Source: Sphingobacteriales bacterium
GTDB lineage: Bacteria; Bacteroidota; Bacteroidia; Chitinophagales; JADIYW01
Assembly: GCA_016699615.1 (NCBI GenBank)
Contig: CP064984.1
Coordinates: forward strand, 1,364,001 to 1,428,000
Direction: 5' to 3'
Length of the DNA: 64,000 bases
The notes under the pieces are model-generated. The model had not been told where the DNA came from, did not search any database, and saw nothing but the letters and a program-made list of their open reading frames with translations. How positions within the stretch are numbered: the first letter of the stretch is position 1; every line of letters begins with the position of its first letter. The position numbers and the translations under genes are program-made. Below are positions 35,430 through 44,283 of this stretch, piece after piece.

Positions 35430-36626
35430 ATGAAGCAACTATTCACATTAATTATAATATTATTTTCTATATGTACGCTTAGTTACTGCCAACAAAACAA
35501 TGATAGTACGGAAAATAAAGTTTTTAAACAAAAAAAATACACACAAGATGAGTATCTAAATAACAGAAAGATAGATATAAATATAAAAGATACTAACATT
35601 CAACAAAAAATACATGCATTAGATTGTTATTTTGCTAAAAGGGTTGATTCTTTAGGATTTAATGGTTCTGTGCTTATCAGCTACAAAGGAACACCAATAT
35701 TGGAAGGATACTATGGATATTCAAATTATTATACCAAAAACAAACTAAATAAGAGGTCAACATTTCAGATAGCATCTACAAGCAAAACATTTACATCAGC
35801 TGCAATTTTGTTGTTACATCAAGAAGGATATCTGAATATAGATGATACATTACAAAAATATTTTCCAACTTTTCCATACAAAGGCATTACAGTACGTATG
35901 TTACTCAACCATAGATCTGGATTGCCTAATTATCTTAATTTTTCAGAAACATATTGGGCTAAAAAAACCATATACATGAACAACGAAGATGTATTGGCTC
36001 AGCTTCAAAAATTTAAGCCAAAAAGTTTAGCATATCCAAACACAAAATTCTATTATAACAATACAAACTATGTCTTGTTAGCTTTAATAATTGAAAAAGC
36101 AAGTGGTTATAGTTATAAAGATTTTATGCACCAATTTATATTTAATCCATTAGGAATGCACGACACACATGTATTTGACCCAAAAAACCAAGGAAAGAAC
36201 GAAGTATTAGGGTACAAAGGCAGTAGCTGGAAAGAAGATAATATTGTGTACACAGATGGTGTAGTTGGAGACAAAGGAATCTATTCTACAGTATTAGATT
36301 TGTATAAATGGGATCAGGTATTATATGCAGGAAAGCTGATAAAACCAGAAATTTTAAACTTAGCTTATACACCACAAAGTTTTGAGAAACCAGGAAACAA
36401 AAATTATGGACTAGGTTGGCGTATGACAGACCAAGAAGACGGCACCAGAATAATTTACCACAATGGTTGGTGGCATAGCTTTAATTCTGTTTTTAACAGA
36501 AAAATTAGCGATGGTACATGTATCATTGTACTTAGCAATCATTATAGCCAAAGTGTATATAAAATAAAAGAAATATGGGATATTCTATATCCAAATCAAG
36601 ATGTGGACATGAGTTCTGAACAATAA
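35430..36626 (+). CDS. Serine beta-lactamase-like hydrolase (class C/DD-peptidase fold), exported
   Basis: Start set at ATG 35430, which gives a signal peptide (MKQLFTLIIILFSICTLSYC) that also looks like a lipobox. Active-site motifs: SxxK as STSK in QIASTSKTF (about 114-122), YxN-like YNN in KFYYNNTNYV, and HNG in YHNGWWHSF (third motif). Family members hydrolyse peptidoglycan peptides, esters or amides; true beta-lactamase activity is not implied. About 398 residues. The open frame extends 35 codons upstream from TTG 35325, but those residues are not signal-like. Confidence 0.82.
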   Translation: MKQLFTLIIILFSICTLSYCQQNNDSTENKVFKQKKYTQDEYLNNRKIDINIKDTNIQQKIHALDCYFAKRVDSLGFNGSVLISYKGTPILEGYYGYSNYYTKNKLNKRSTFQIASTSKTFTSAAILLLHQEGYLNIDDTLQKYFPTFPYKGITVRMLLNHRSGLPNYLNFSETYWAKKTIYMNNEDVLAQLQKFKPKSLAYPNTKFYYNNTNYVLLALIIEKASGYSYKDFMHQFIFNPLGMHDTHVFDPKNQGKNEVLGYKGSSWKEDNIVYTDGVVGDKGIYSTVLDLYKWDQVLYAGKLIKPEILNLAYTPQSFEKPGNKNYGLGWRMTDQEDGTRIIYHNGWWHSFNSVFNRKISDGTCIIVLSNHYSQSVYKIKEIWDILYPNQDVDMSSEQ

Positions 36627-36680
36627 AAATTAGAGTTTAAACTTTTATTCAATATGTTGTGTTTTTATTTTAAAATGAAA

Positions 36681-36688
36681 TACATTTG
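36681..36688 (+). promoter_or_regulatory. -7 box (TACATTTG) for odhB
   Basis: TAnnTTTG match 31 bases before ATG 36720. Confidence 0.5.
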
Positions 36689-36719
36689 TATTAGAATATT
36701 ATTGTAAAAAATAAAGAAA

Positions 36720-37949
36720 ATGAAACAAGAAATAAAAGTACCATCAATTGGAGAATCAGTAAATGAAGTAACCTTAGCATCTTGGTTGGTAGAAGATGGA
36801 GATTATGTTGAGCTAGACCAACCACTAGCAGAATTTGAGTCTGACAAGGCAACATTTGAGCTTCCTGCAGAGGTTGCTGGCATTGTAACAAGAGTTGCAA
36901 AAGAAGGCGATGATATAAAAATAGGAGAAGTAGTAGCGACAATAGATACAAGTGCAAGTAAAACATCAAACGATAATAAACAAGAAGAAAAAGCTATAGA
37001 ACAACCAAAAACTGAAAGTAAAGCAGCAGTTGAGAAAAATATTACACAAGAAAATAATTATGCAACAGGCACAGCATCTCCAGCAGCTAAAAAAATATTA
37101 GACGAAAAAAACATAAATACTTCAGAAGTTAGCGGAACTGGCGTTTCTGGAAGAATTACAAAAGAAGATGCAATTAAAGCTGAAAAACAAACAGCAAAAC
37201 AAGAAACCATAGTTGCCCCAAAACAAGAAGTACAAAAAGTAGTTGGAGAAAGAAACGAAAGAGTTGAGAAATTAACAAGAATAAGAAAAACAATTTCAAA
37301 AAGATTGGTTGAAGTAAAAAACCAAACAGCCATGCTAACTACTTTCAACGAAGTAGATATGACAGCTATCAATGAGATAAGAGCAAAATACAAAGATGCA
37401 TTTTATGAGCAAAACAATATAGGCTTAGGCTTTATGTCGTTTTTCACAAAAGCTGTTTGTCAGGCATTACAAAAATTTCCAGCAGTAAATGCTTACATTA
37501 CTGATGAGAATATGATTTTTCACGATTTCTGTGACATTTCTATTGCTGTGTCAACAGAAAGAGGTTTGGTAGTTCCAGTAATTAGAAATGCAGAAACACT
37601 AAGTTTTGCAGGAATCGAAAAAGAAATAAAAAGATTAGCTACACTTGCCAGAAACAACGAACTAAGCATTCAAGATATGGAAGGCGGCACATTTACAATA
37701 ACAAATGGTGGCGTTTTTGGCTCATTAATGAGTACACCAATCATCAACCAACCACAAAGTGCAATTTTAGGTATGCATAAAGTACAAGATAGACCAATGG
37801 TTATTAACGGAAGTATTGAAATAAGACCAATGATGTATATTGCGCTTTCATACGACCATAGAATAATTGATGGAAAAGACAGTGTTAGTTTCTTGGTTGC
37901 AGTAAAAGATTATTTAGAAAATCCTGAAAAATTATTAATAGGATTATAA
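36720..37949 (+). CDS. odhB: Dihydrolipoamide succinyltransferase (2-oxoglutarate dehydrogenase E2)
   Basis: 409 residues: one lipoyl domain with lipoyl Lys43 in FESDKATFELP, a charged linker, an E3/E1-binding PSBD around 117-150 (ASPAAKKILDEKNINTSEVSGTGVSGRITKEDA), and the catalytic domain with His380 and Asp384 in SYDHRIIDG. Transfers succinyl groups to CoA. The E1 gene (odhA), normally beside it, is absent from this neighbourhood, so the two halves of the complex are separated. Good promoter upstream; the nuclease gene follows after 16 bases. Confidence 0.93.
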   Translation: MKQEIKVPSIGESVNEVTLASWLVEDGDYVELDQPLAEFESDKATFELPAEVAGIVTRVAKEGDDIKIGEVVATIDTSASKTSNDNKQEEKAIEQPKTESKAAVEKNITQENNYATGTASPAAKKILDEKNINTSEVSGTGVSGRITKEDAIKAEKQTAKQETIVAPKQEVQKVVGERNERVEKLTRIRKTISKRLVEVKNQTAMLTTFNEVDMTAINEIRAKYKDAFYEQNNIGLGFMSFFTKAVCQALQKFPAVNAYITDENMIFHDFCDISIAVSTERGLVVPVIRNAETLSFAGIEKEIKRLATLARNNELSIQDMEGGTFTITNGGVFGSLMSTPIINQPQSAILGMHKVQDRPMVINGSIEIRPMMYIALSYDHRIIDGKDSVSFLVAVKDYLENPEKLLIGL

Positions 37950-37965
37950 TATATTTTTTAATTGA

Positions 37966-39147
37966 ATGAAATACAAATTAATATTCATAGTTTGTTGTTT
38001 TGTTAGTACTGTTGGTTTTGCTCAAAAATCAAATAAAAAAAAAACAAGCAATCCATATTATATTGTAAAAAACTTAGAAGATAAAAAACTACAAAATATT
38101 AATAAGAAGATAGATTCATTAACTTCTATTAAATTACCAAATGATGCAAAACTGATTAAGCACAAAGCATATTACAGTGCATATTCTACTATTTATAAGC
38201 AACCATATTGGGTAGCACACATTATACCTAAAGATATTTTGTATGGTTCATACACAAGAAATGATGGTTTTGTAAAAGATAGTTTGTACTTAAACACGGC
38301 AGACAGCACAGACTATTGGGCAAGTGGCTACGATAGAGGACATTTGGCACCAGCAGCAGATTTTAGATGGCACAAAGATGCTATCAAAGAATCATTTTAC
38401 TATACAAATGTGGCACCACAACTCAAAAATTTTAACAGAGGCGCTTGGTCAAAATTAGAAACTTTGGTAAGAGAATTTGCCATAGATGCCAATGAAGTAT
38501 ATGTGATTACAGGTGCAGTGCTCAACAATAAATTACCAAAACTACAACAAGGTTCATATCAAGTATCAATACCAAAATATTATTATAAAATAGTGTATGA
38601 TATCTATCCACCAGAATACAAAGCAATAGCATGTATGATGCCTAACCAAGATATAAGTTTTGATTTAACAAAATACATTGTAAGTGTAGATTCTATAGAA
38701 AATCTTACAGGATTTGATTTTATGAATATTTTGCCAGATAGTATTGAAAATAGAATAGAGAAACAAAGCAAAATAATAGATTGGGACAAAAATTATCTTT
38801 CATTTTCTGGAAATGAAATATCTAAAAATTATGGTAATAATAAAATTAATACACTTGAGGCTAAAGATATGATTGGCAAACAAAGCACTGTATGCGGAAA
38901 AGCAGTAAGTATCAAGTTTGTTGAAAATGGAAAATCAAATCCAACGTATATTAACTTAGATAAAAAATTTCCAGACCAATTATTTACTATCGTAATCTAT
39001 GAAAATGTAAGGAACAAACTAAGTTATATTCCTGAAGAAAAATTAATGAATAAAGAAATTTGCGTTTCAGGAAAAGTAGAACAATACAAAGGCGTTCCAC
39101 AGATTATATTACAAAAAGAAAAAGACATTGAACTGATAGAAAAATGA
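37966..39147 (+). CDS. Exported DNA/RNA non-specific endonuclease (NUC1 type) with C-terminal OB-like domain
   Basis: 393 residues. Signal peptide MKYKLIFIVCCFVSTVGFAQ. Residues about 60-260 are the beta-beta-alpha-metal nuclease: DRGHLAPAADF with catalytic His126, and YTNVAPQLKNFNRGAW with the metal-binding Asn157. Residues about 285-393 form a second small beta domain (MIGKQSTVCGKAVSI ... ICVSGKVEQYKGVPQI) of OB-fold type. Likely degrades environmental or competitor nucleic acid outside the cytoplasm, with the second domain adding nucleic-acid binding. Domain two is inferred from pattern only. Confidence 0.82.
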   Translation: MKYKLIFIVCCFVSTVGFAQKSNKKKTSNPYYIVKNLEDKKLQNINKKIDSLTSIKLPNDAKLIKHKAYYSAYSTIYKQPYWVAHIIPKDILYGSYTRNDGFVKDSLYLNTADSTDYWASGYDRGHLAPAADFRWHKDAIKESFYYTNVAPQLKNFNRGAWSKLETLVREFAIDANEVYVITGAVLNNKLPKLQQGSYQVSIPKYYYKIVYDIYPPEYKAIACMMPNQDISFDLTKYIVSVDSIENLTGFDFMNILPDSIENRIEKQSKIIDWDKNYLSFSGNEISKNYGNNKINTLEAKDMIGKQSTVCGKAVSIKFVENGKSNPTYINLDKKFPDQLFTIVIYENVRNKLSYIPEEKLMNKEICVSGKVEQYKGVPQIILQKEKDIELIEK

Positions 39148-39148
39148 T

Positions 39149-39180
39149 ATTTTATCAATTATAAAATGATAAAATTTTTT
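39149..39180. terminator. AT-rich hairpin terminator between nuclease and aminotransferase
   Basis: ATTTTATCA and TGATAAAAT make a perfect 9-bp stem with a 9-base loop, followed by a T6 run; it overlaps the aminotransferase stop and lies between convergent genes. Confidence 0.5.
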
Positions 39181-40240
39181 GTATAATATATTGTACATTA
39201 TCTATTTCAAGCTCAGGAAATATTGGCAAAGACAACACTTGTTGACATAATTGTTCAGCATTTTTCAATGAAATATTCTGTTTGTATGCCACTTGTTGGT
39301 GCGCACACAATGGATAGTACACAACAGTTTCTATCTGTTCATTTTTTAGATAATCTTGCAAACTATCTCTCTCATTGTTTTTTACTTTTATAGTATATTG
39401 ATGATAAGCATGTGCGTTTTTTTGTTTTGGAATAATTACATTATCTATATTTTTCAATGCTTCATCGTATATTGACGATATATGTTTTCGCTTCTGAATA
39501 AAAGTATCTAAGTGTTTTAGTTTAATGCTTAAAATTTTAGCTTGGATAGCATCTAATCTAGAATTTATACCAACATACTCATGATAATATTTTTTATTCT
39601 GTCCATGATTTGTAAGCTTTCTTAGCTTTTCTGCTACATAATTATTGTTAGTCATTACTGCACCACCATCACCATAACATGCCAAGTTTTTAGTAGGAAA
39701 AAATGATGTAGTAATGATGCTATTTCTCGTAATATTTTTTTCAGCACCAATACATTGCGCAGCATCTTCAATTAACAATATTCCATTTTCATTACAGAAC
39801 GTAGCTATCTCATCAATATCTTCAACAATTTGTCCAAATAAATGCGTAACAATAATTGCCTTTACTTCGTTGGTTAGTACAGCTTTTATTTTTTCTAAAT
39901 TAATATTGAATGTATCATTACATACATCAGCAAAAATAATATTATAGCCAAGTAAGGTTGCCACTTCTACAGCAGCAATATAATTGAACGTAGGAATAAT
40001 AATACTTGAATTTTTTGGCAAATTAGCACTAAGTAATGCCAACATCAATGCATCAGTACCATTGCCACAAGATACCACATGTTGAATGCCTAAATAGCTT
40101 GCCAATTCTTGCTCAAATTGATGTACAGCTTCGCCACCAATAAATTTTCCAGACGCACAAGTAGAACTTATAGCATCATCAATTTCTTTTTTTAAAGATT
40201 GATATTGTAGTTGTAAATCAAAAAAAGGAATTGTTGCCAT
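39155..40240 (-). CDS. DegT/DnrJ/EryC1/StrS sugar aminotransferase
   Basis: Start taken at ATG 40240 (MATIPFFDLQLQYQSL), 361 residues; an earlier in-frame ATG at 40270 would overlap tag. PLP Lys lies in FFPTKNLACYGDGGAV; the family-standard opening (ATIPFFDLQLQY) and GNGTDALMLAL are present. Transfers an amino group to a keto-sugar nucleotide for glycan synthesis. With the GT2, sulfotransferase and flippase genes up to 46 kb it suggests a small surface-polysaccharide set. It is 4 bases after tag in the same direction. Confidence 0.87.
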   Translation of the reverse strand: MATIPFFDLQLQYQSLKKEIDDAISSTCASGKFIGGEAVHQFEQELASYLGIQHVVSCGNGTDALMLALLSANLPKNSSIIIPTFNYIAAVEVATLLGYNIIFADVCNDTFNINLEKIKAVLTNEVKAIIVTHLFGQIVEDIDEIATFCNENGILLIEDAAQCIGAEKNITRNSIITTSFFPTKNLACYGDGGAVMTNNNYVAEKLRKLTNHGQNKKYYHEYVGINSRLDAIQAKILSIKLKHLDTFIQKRKHISSIYDEALKNIDNVIIPKQKNAHAYHQYTIKVKNNERDSLQDYLKNEQIETVVYYPLCAHQQVAYKQNISLKNAEQLCQQVLSLPIFPELEIDNVQYIIQKILSFYN

Positions 40241-40244
40241 TTTT

Positions 40245-40805
40245 CTATTTATAATGATGACAAGATACAATATGATCGTTCACCAATCCAGTTGCTTGCA
40301 TGTGCGCATACAAAGTGGTAGAGCCCAAAAATTTAAAACCTCTTTTTTTCATGTCTTTTGCCAATGCATCAGAAATTGGTGTTGTGGCAGGCACTTCTTT
40401 AAGTACTTTCCATTTGTTGATGATTGGTTTGCCACCAACAAAACTCCAAATATAATTGCAAAATGTGCCAAATTCTTTTTGTACTTCCAAAAATCGTTGC
40501 GCATTATTGATAGTAGATTCTATTTTTGCTCTATTTCTAATAATTCCTGTGTCTTGCATTAGCCTTTCTACATCGTCAGGTGTCATTTTTGCCACTTTTT
40601 TATAGTCAAAATTTTTAAATGCTTTTCTGTAGCCCTCGCGTCTTTGCAAAATTGTCCACCAACTTAGTCCAGCTTGCGCAGATTCTAAGACAAGAAACTC
40701 AAATTGTTTTGTATCATCAAAAATAGGAACGCCCCATTCTTCATCATGGTATTTTTCGTACAATGGTTTGCCTATGCACCAGCCACATCTTATTTTTTCG
40801 CTCAT
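40245..40805 (-). CDS. tag: DNA-3-methyladenine glycosylase I
   Basis: 186 residues, family length. IRCGWCIGKPLYEKYHDEEWGVP holds the zinc-binding Cys pair (residues 6 and 9) and HDEEWG; QAGLSWWTIL and the C-terminal HxxxCxxH zinc ligands (NDHIVSCHHY) complete the fingerprint. Removes 3-methyladenine from alkylated DNA. It sits inside the glycan gene group only by position; expression with the aminotransferase gene is likely given the 4-base gap. Confidence 0.95.
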   Translation of the reverse strand: MSEKIRCGWCIGKPLYEKYHDEEWGVPIFDDTKQFEFLVLESAQAGLSWWTILQRREGYRKAFKNFDYKKVAKMTPDDVERLMQDTGIIRNRAKIESTINNAQRFLEVQKEFGTFCNYIWSFVGGKPIINKWKVLKEVPATTPISDALAKDMKKRGFKFLGSTTLYAHMQATGLVNDHIVSCHHYK

Positions 40806-40818
40806 AATTATTAATATT

Positions 40819-41758
40819 TTATGCTCGCCAAATCATTTTTAGTGTATGAAATAACGTAGTTCTATAGAATTTATTTTTAATATAAATCATCTTCCTCTTC
40901 CAACCTTTTGTATGTTCTAATAGTAAGAATTGCTCAAGAATTTGCTTTTCTTTTTCTGGCAACAAACTACTGTATTGTTGTTGGAATGCTTTTAGCTTGT
41001 TCAATTCTAACCATTAGATGTTTAATATATTCATCTTGCGTCGAAAAGTTTTTATAAAATCGTTTTAATCGCATCCAATTGTTATTCTTTCTTTGAGTAA
41101 CATTTTCACCATGATTTCGAATCAAAACTAATTGTTCTTCTGTAGCAATTGCTTGTCCAAAAACTACTGTAACCAAGGACAACCAATGATCGTGCAAAAT
41201 TGCATTTTTTGGAATTGGGAAAGCCATATTTTTCAATTCTTGATGCATGAGGATTGTACAACCATGAGGAATATTCTGCATCAAAAGTCTATTAAATGTA
41301 AAATGTTTTGGATGTAGATAGGCTAATTTCCAAAAAGAATCATGCGTTGTATTGTCATATTTATCAATGATTTTCATGTCAGAATACACAAAACATATTG
41401 ATTTATTTGATTTTTTCAAGTATTCATCTATCAAAACCATTGATTTTTCAATCTTTTCTGGAATCCAAATATCATCTTGGTCGCAAAATGCAATGAATTT
41501 TGCTGTACTGTGTTTTGCAAGCTCATTGAAATTTTGGGTTACACCTAAATTTCCAAGATTATCTTCAATGATGTGAATTTTGTTTGGATATTTTTGTTGG
41601 TATGTTGCTAAAATTTGTGGTGTATTGTCAGTTGAACCATCATCTCTAATCCAAATTTTTAAATTAGAATACGTTTGTGCCAAAACAGAATCTATCTGCT
41701 TGTGCAAATATTTTTCACCATTATAAGTAGCCAATAATATGTCTATAGGTTCTTCCAT
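40819..41758 (-). CDS. Family 2 glycosyltransferase, frame broken in an A4 run
   Basis: GT-A fold: DILLATYNGEKYL (about 6-18), RDDGSTDNTP (38-47), and the metal-binding DxD-like DQDD (about 92-95). The first frame ends beyond EQAKSIPTTIQ; removing one A on the minus strand (T4 at 40990-40993) joins EQAK to AFQQQYSSLLPEKEK, giving 312 residues that end at 40819 without another stop. Transfers a sugar to a surface glycan; acceptor unknown. Start ATG 41758 lies 3 bases after the sulfotransferase stop, forming an operon with it. Confidence 0.82.
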
Positions 41759-41761
41759 TTC

Positions 41762-42610
41762 TTATAATTGATGATAGCCTAATTGTTGTAACAAAGCATC
41801 ATTTTTTATTTGCTGATAAAATCTAACATAGTTTTCATTATTTAAAAATGCATATGCTCTATTTTTTTGCACTGTTTGAGTTGCTTGTTGTATTTTTTCT
41901 TCATTGGTATCTAAATCACAAAAAACACTCAGTTTTTTCAATTCTGCTTCAGGATTTGATAAGAATTGCTCATATTGAAGTAAATAATAAGCATCATTGC
42001 TTTCTTGTAAATGCAAAGCTTGAGTTACATATTCTTTCCAAAGTTGGTAGCCTTGTTCTAAATCGTATAGTCTAAAATTATAGTTGAATTTATATGTCAA
42101 TAAAAAATCTCTTTTTAGTTTTTTCTTCCAGTTCCATTCAAATTGATTTTTCATAGCTAAGTCGCGCTCAATATAACTTGAAATGCAATCAATAGGATTT
42201 CTGTAAACATGTATTATTTTAGGATTTGGGAAAACTGATTTCCAAAAATTAAGTGTAAATGTATTTTTTGGATCTTTCCAGCCGAAAGGGAAACCTACAT
42301 CAGCAATTGAATTATATTGATTAGATAGATTGCCTAAATATTTTTTTTTTCTTGAAGATTGAACAAAATATTGCAAGGCTTCTTCTAAAATAATTTTTGT
42401 TGTAGGATTGGTGTATTGCAAATTATGTGGAAGTTCAGGTTTTGCTGTATGCAAATCAAAAATCCAATTGTTTATTTCCCAAAAAAATAATGCTTCGTGG
42501 TTAATTTCTTTTTCTGTACCAACAAATAAACCTATGTTTTCTAATAACTTAGTAATCATAGTTGTACCACTACGATGCATGCCTAAAATAATAATTGGTT
42601 GTTGGCTCAT
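41762..42610 (-). CDS. Sulfotransferase family protein
   Basis: 282 residues. The PAPS 5'-phosphosulfate loop is ILGMHRSGTTMITKLL (about 7-22), and the 3'-phosphate motif region IHVYRNPIDCISSYI is near 134-148. These define the Sulfotransfer_1/3 fold. Likely sulfates a carbohydrate in this glycan group. First gene of the cluster: GT2 follows 3 bases downstream. The divergent pseudouridine synthase starts 18 bases away. Confidence 0.85.
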   Translation of the reverse strand: MSQQPIIILGMHRSGTTMITKLLENIGLFVGTEKEINHEALFFWEINNWIFDLHTAKPELPHNLQYTNPTTKIILEEALQYFVQSSRKKKYLGNLSNQYNSIADVGFPFGWKDPKNTFTLNFWKSVFPNPKIIHVYRNPIDCISSYIERDLAMKNQFEWNWKKKLKRDFLLTYKFNYNFRLYDLEQGYQLWKEYVTQALHLQESNDAYYLLQYEQFLSNPEAELKKLSVFCDLDTNEEKIQQATQTVQKNRAYAFLNNENYVRFYQQIKNDALLQQLGYHQL

Positions 42611-42616
42611 TTTTAT

Positions 42617-42624
42617 TATTTTTG
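42617..42624 (+). promoter_or_regulatory. -7 box (TATTTTTG) almost touching the pseudouridine synthase ATG
   Basis: TAnnTTTG match ending 4 bases before ATG 42629; lies in an 18-base divergent gap and implies a leaderless message. Confidence 0.45.
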
Positions 42625-42628
42625 AACT

Positions 42629-43318
42629 ATGTCTTTACAAGTATTATACGAAGATAATCATATTATTGCTGTAAATAAAAAATCTGGTGATATTGTACAA
42701 GCAGATATTACCAAAGATGAACCTATTACAGAAGAAATAAAACGCTATATAAAAGAAAAATACGATAAACCTGGTGCTGTTTTCTTGGGCGTTATTCATA
42801 GAATAGATAGGCCAGTGAGTGGTGTGGTGCTTTTTGCTAAAACAAGCAAAGCTTTGGCAAGAATGAATGTTTTATTTAAAAATAAAAAAATTGAAAAAAC
42901 ATATTGGGCTGTTGTAAAACAGAAACCACAAGAAGAACATGGTACATTAATACATTATCATTTAAAAGACGAGCAACGTAAAAAAGCTAAGTTATTCAAT
43001 AAAGAAGTAGCGCATAGTAAAATATGCGAATTGGATTATACACTTCTTATGTCTTCAGATAATTATCATCTATTAGAAATACATCCAAAGACAGGAAGAT
43101 TCCACCAAATAAGAGCACAGCTAAGCAAAATTGGTTCACCAATAAAAGGCGATTTGAAATATAATTTTGATAGACCAAATGCTGATGCATCAATACACTT
43201 GCATGCAAGAAAAATAGAATTTATACATCCAGTGAGTGAGAAAAAGCTAGAGATAATTGCACCAGTGCCAAGTGAAAATGTAGTGTGGCAATATTTTGAA
43301 AAGAACTTAAATAAGTAA
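42629..43318 (+). CDS. RluA-family rRNA/tRNA pseudouridine synthase
   Basis: 229 residues without an S4 domain, as in the short RluA/TruC branch. Catalytic Asp60 in GVIHRIDRPVSGVVLFAKT. The second motif, about residue 152-160 (HPKTGRFHQIRAQL), is complete. It isomerises uridine in rRNA or tRNA; the target cannot be named from sequence. Starts 18 bases from the divergent sulfotransferase gene. Confidence 0.92.
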   Translation: MSLQVLYEDNHIIAVNKKSGDIVQADITKDEPITEEIKRYIKEKYDKPGAVFLGVIHRIDRPVSGVVLFAKTSKALARMNVLFKNKKIEKTYWAVVKQKPQEEHGTLIHYHLKDEQRKKAKLFNKEVAHSKICELDYTLLMSSDNYHLLEIHPKTGRFHQIRAQLSKIGSPIKGDLKYNFDRPNADASIHLHARKIEFIHPVSEKKLEIIAPVPSENVVWQYFEKNLNK

Positions 43319-43528
43319 GTATATTGTGTTATGACATATACTGATTTATAATATGACTGAGATTGGTTGCTTAATAAAATAAACATATAATTATACTTTG
43401 AATCTTATCTTCACATCTTCTTAGTATTAAGTTCACAAACCATTGTATATTAATGATTTTTTCTTAATAGCTTACTAAAACTATATTAAAATATAGTGTA
43501 TAAATTTGCTGTATAAATTATTTATAAA

Positions 43529-44209
43529 ATGAAAACAGATTCCAAAGACAAGTTCAAAGAAGCATTTGATGTATTAGTTAATGACTTAAATGCAAAAGTT
43601 GAAGAATTTCGCCAAAACCTACAAAACTTTACAAGTGATGTAAAAGTACAAGTAGAAGGACAAAAAGAAAACTTACAAGAGTACGGCGAGAAACTAAAAG
43701 GAACAATAACAAAAGTAATTGATTTAGACAAAGTAGATAAAGCAAGAGAAGACATTTTAGCAGAAGCAGAGAATGTAATTGATGAAGCAAAACACAAATT
43801 AGATTCTTTCTTTAAAACTGTGGCAGATAGAGTAAATATGGGCGAGAAAAAAGCTAAAGAAGCTGCAAACAATTTTACAAAGCAAGCAAAACAAACTTCA
43901 GAAAAAGTAGAAAAAGAATTGAAAAAAACTGCTAAAGAAGTTGAGAAAAATATAGAAAAGAATACAAAGAAAGTTACAAGCGAAGTAAAGAAAACAGTAA
44001 CTAAAGCAGAGAAAGAAGTAAAATCTACAGTAAATACAGCTGCTAAAAAAGTAGAAAAAATAGCTGAAGATGTACAAAAAAGCGTGAGCAAAAAAGCACC
44101 AGCGAAAAAAGTAGCAGCCAAAGCGCCAGCAAAAAAGGCAGCAGCAAAAGCACCAGTAAAAAAAGCTCCAACTAAAGCGCCAGCAAAAAAAGCAGCAGCG
44201 AAAAAATAG
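43529..44209 (+). CDS. Coiled-coil protein with histone H1-like Lys/Ala/Pro tail
   Basis: 226 residues. The first 130 are a continuous charged amphipathic helix pattern (apolipoprotein/LEA-like). From about residue 180 to the end the chain is KKAPAKK, AAAKAP and KAPTKAP repeats, like eukaryotic H1 tails and bacterial AlgP or Hc1 proteins. DNA binding and chromosome compaction are inferred. No signal peptide, so cytoplasmic. A strong hairpin terminator follows. Confidence 0.6.
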   Translation: MKTDSKDKFKEAFDVLVNDLNAKVEEFRQNLQNFTSDVKVQVEGQKENLQEYGEKLKGTITKVIDLDKVDKAREDILAEAENVIDEAKHKLDSFFKTVADRVNMGEKKAKEAANNFTKQAKQTSEKVEKELKKTAKEVEKNIEKNTKKVTSEVKKTVTKAEKEVKSTVNTAAKKVEKIAEDVQKSVSKKAPAKKVAAKAPAKKAAAKAPVKKAPTKAPAKKAAAKK

Positions 44210-44233
44210 AATTTTGTTTAGTGGAATATTTTT

Positions 44234-44268
44234 TGTGGCTCGTCATTTTGGCGAGCCACATTCTTTTT
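44234..44268 (+). terminator. Rho-independent terminator of the H1-like gene
   Basis: TGTGGCTCG and CGAGCCACA form a perfect 9-bp GC-rich stem with a 9-base loop, followed by TTCTTTTT. The strongest terminator in the window; oriented for the plus strand. Confidence 0.85.
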
Positions 44269-44283
44269 AAAGCAAATTATGAA

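Noticed and set aside
36691..36969. Leucine-rich open frame on the minus strand within odhB
   Set aside because: It is the reverse complement of lysine/glutamate/alanine-rich coding sequence; no start context, and the plus strand is a complete odhB.
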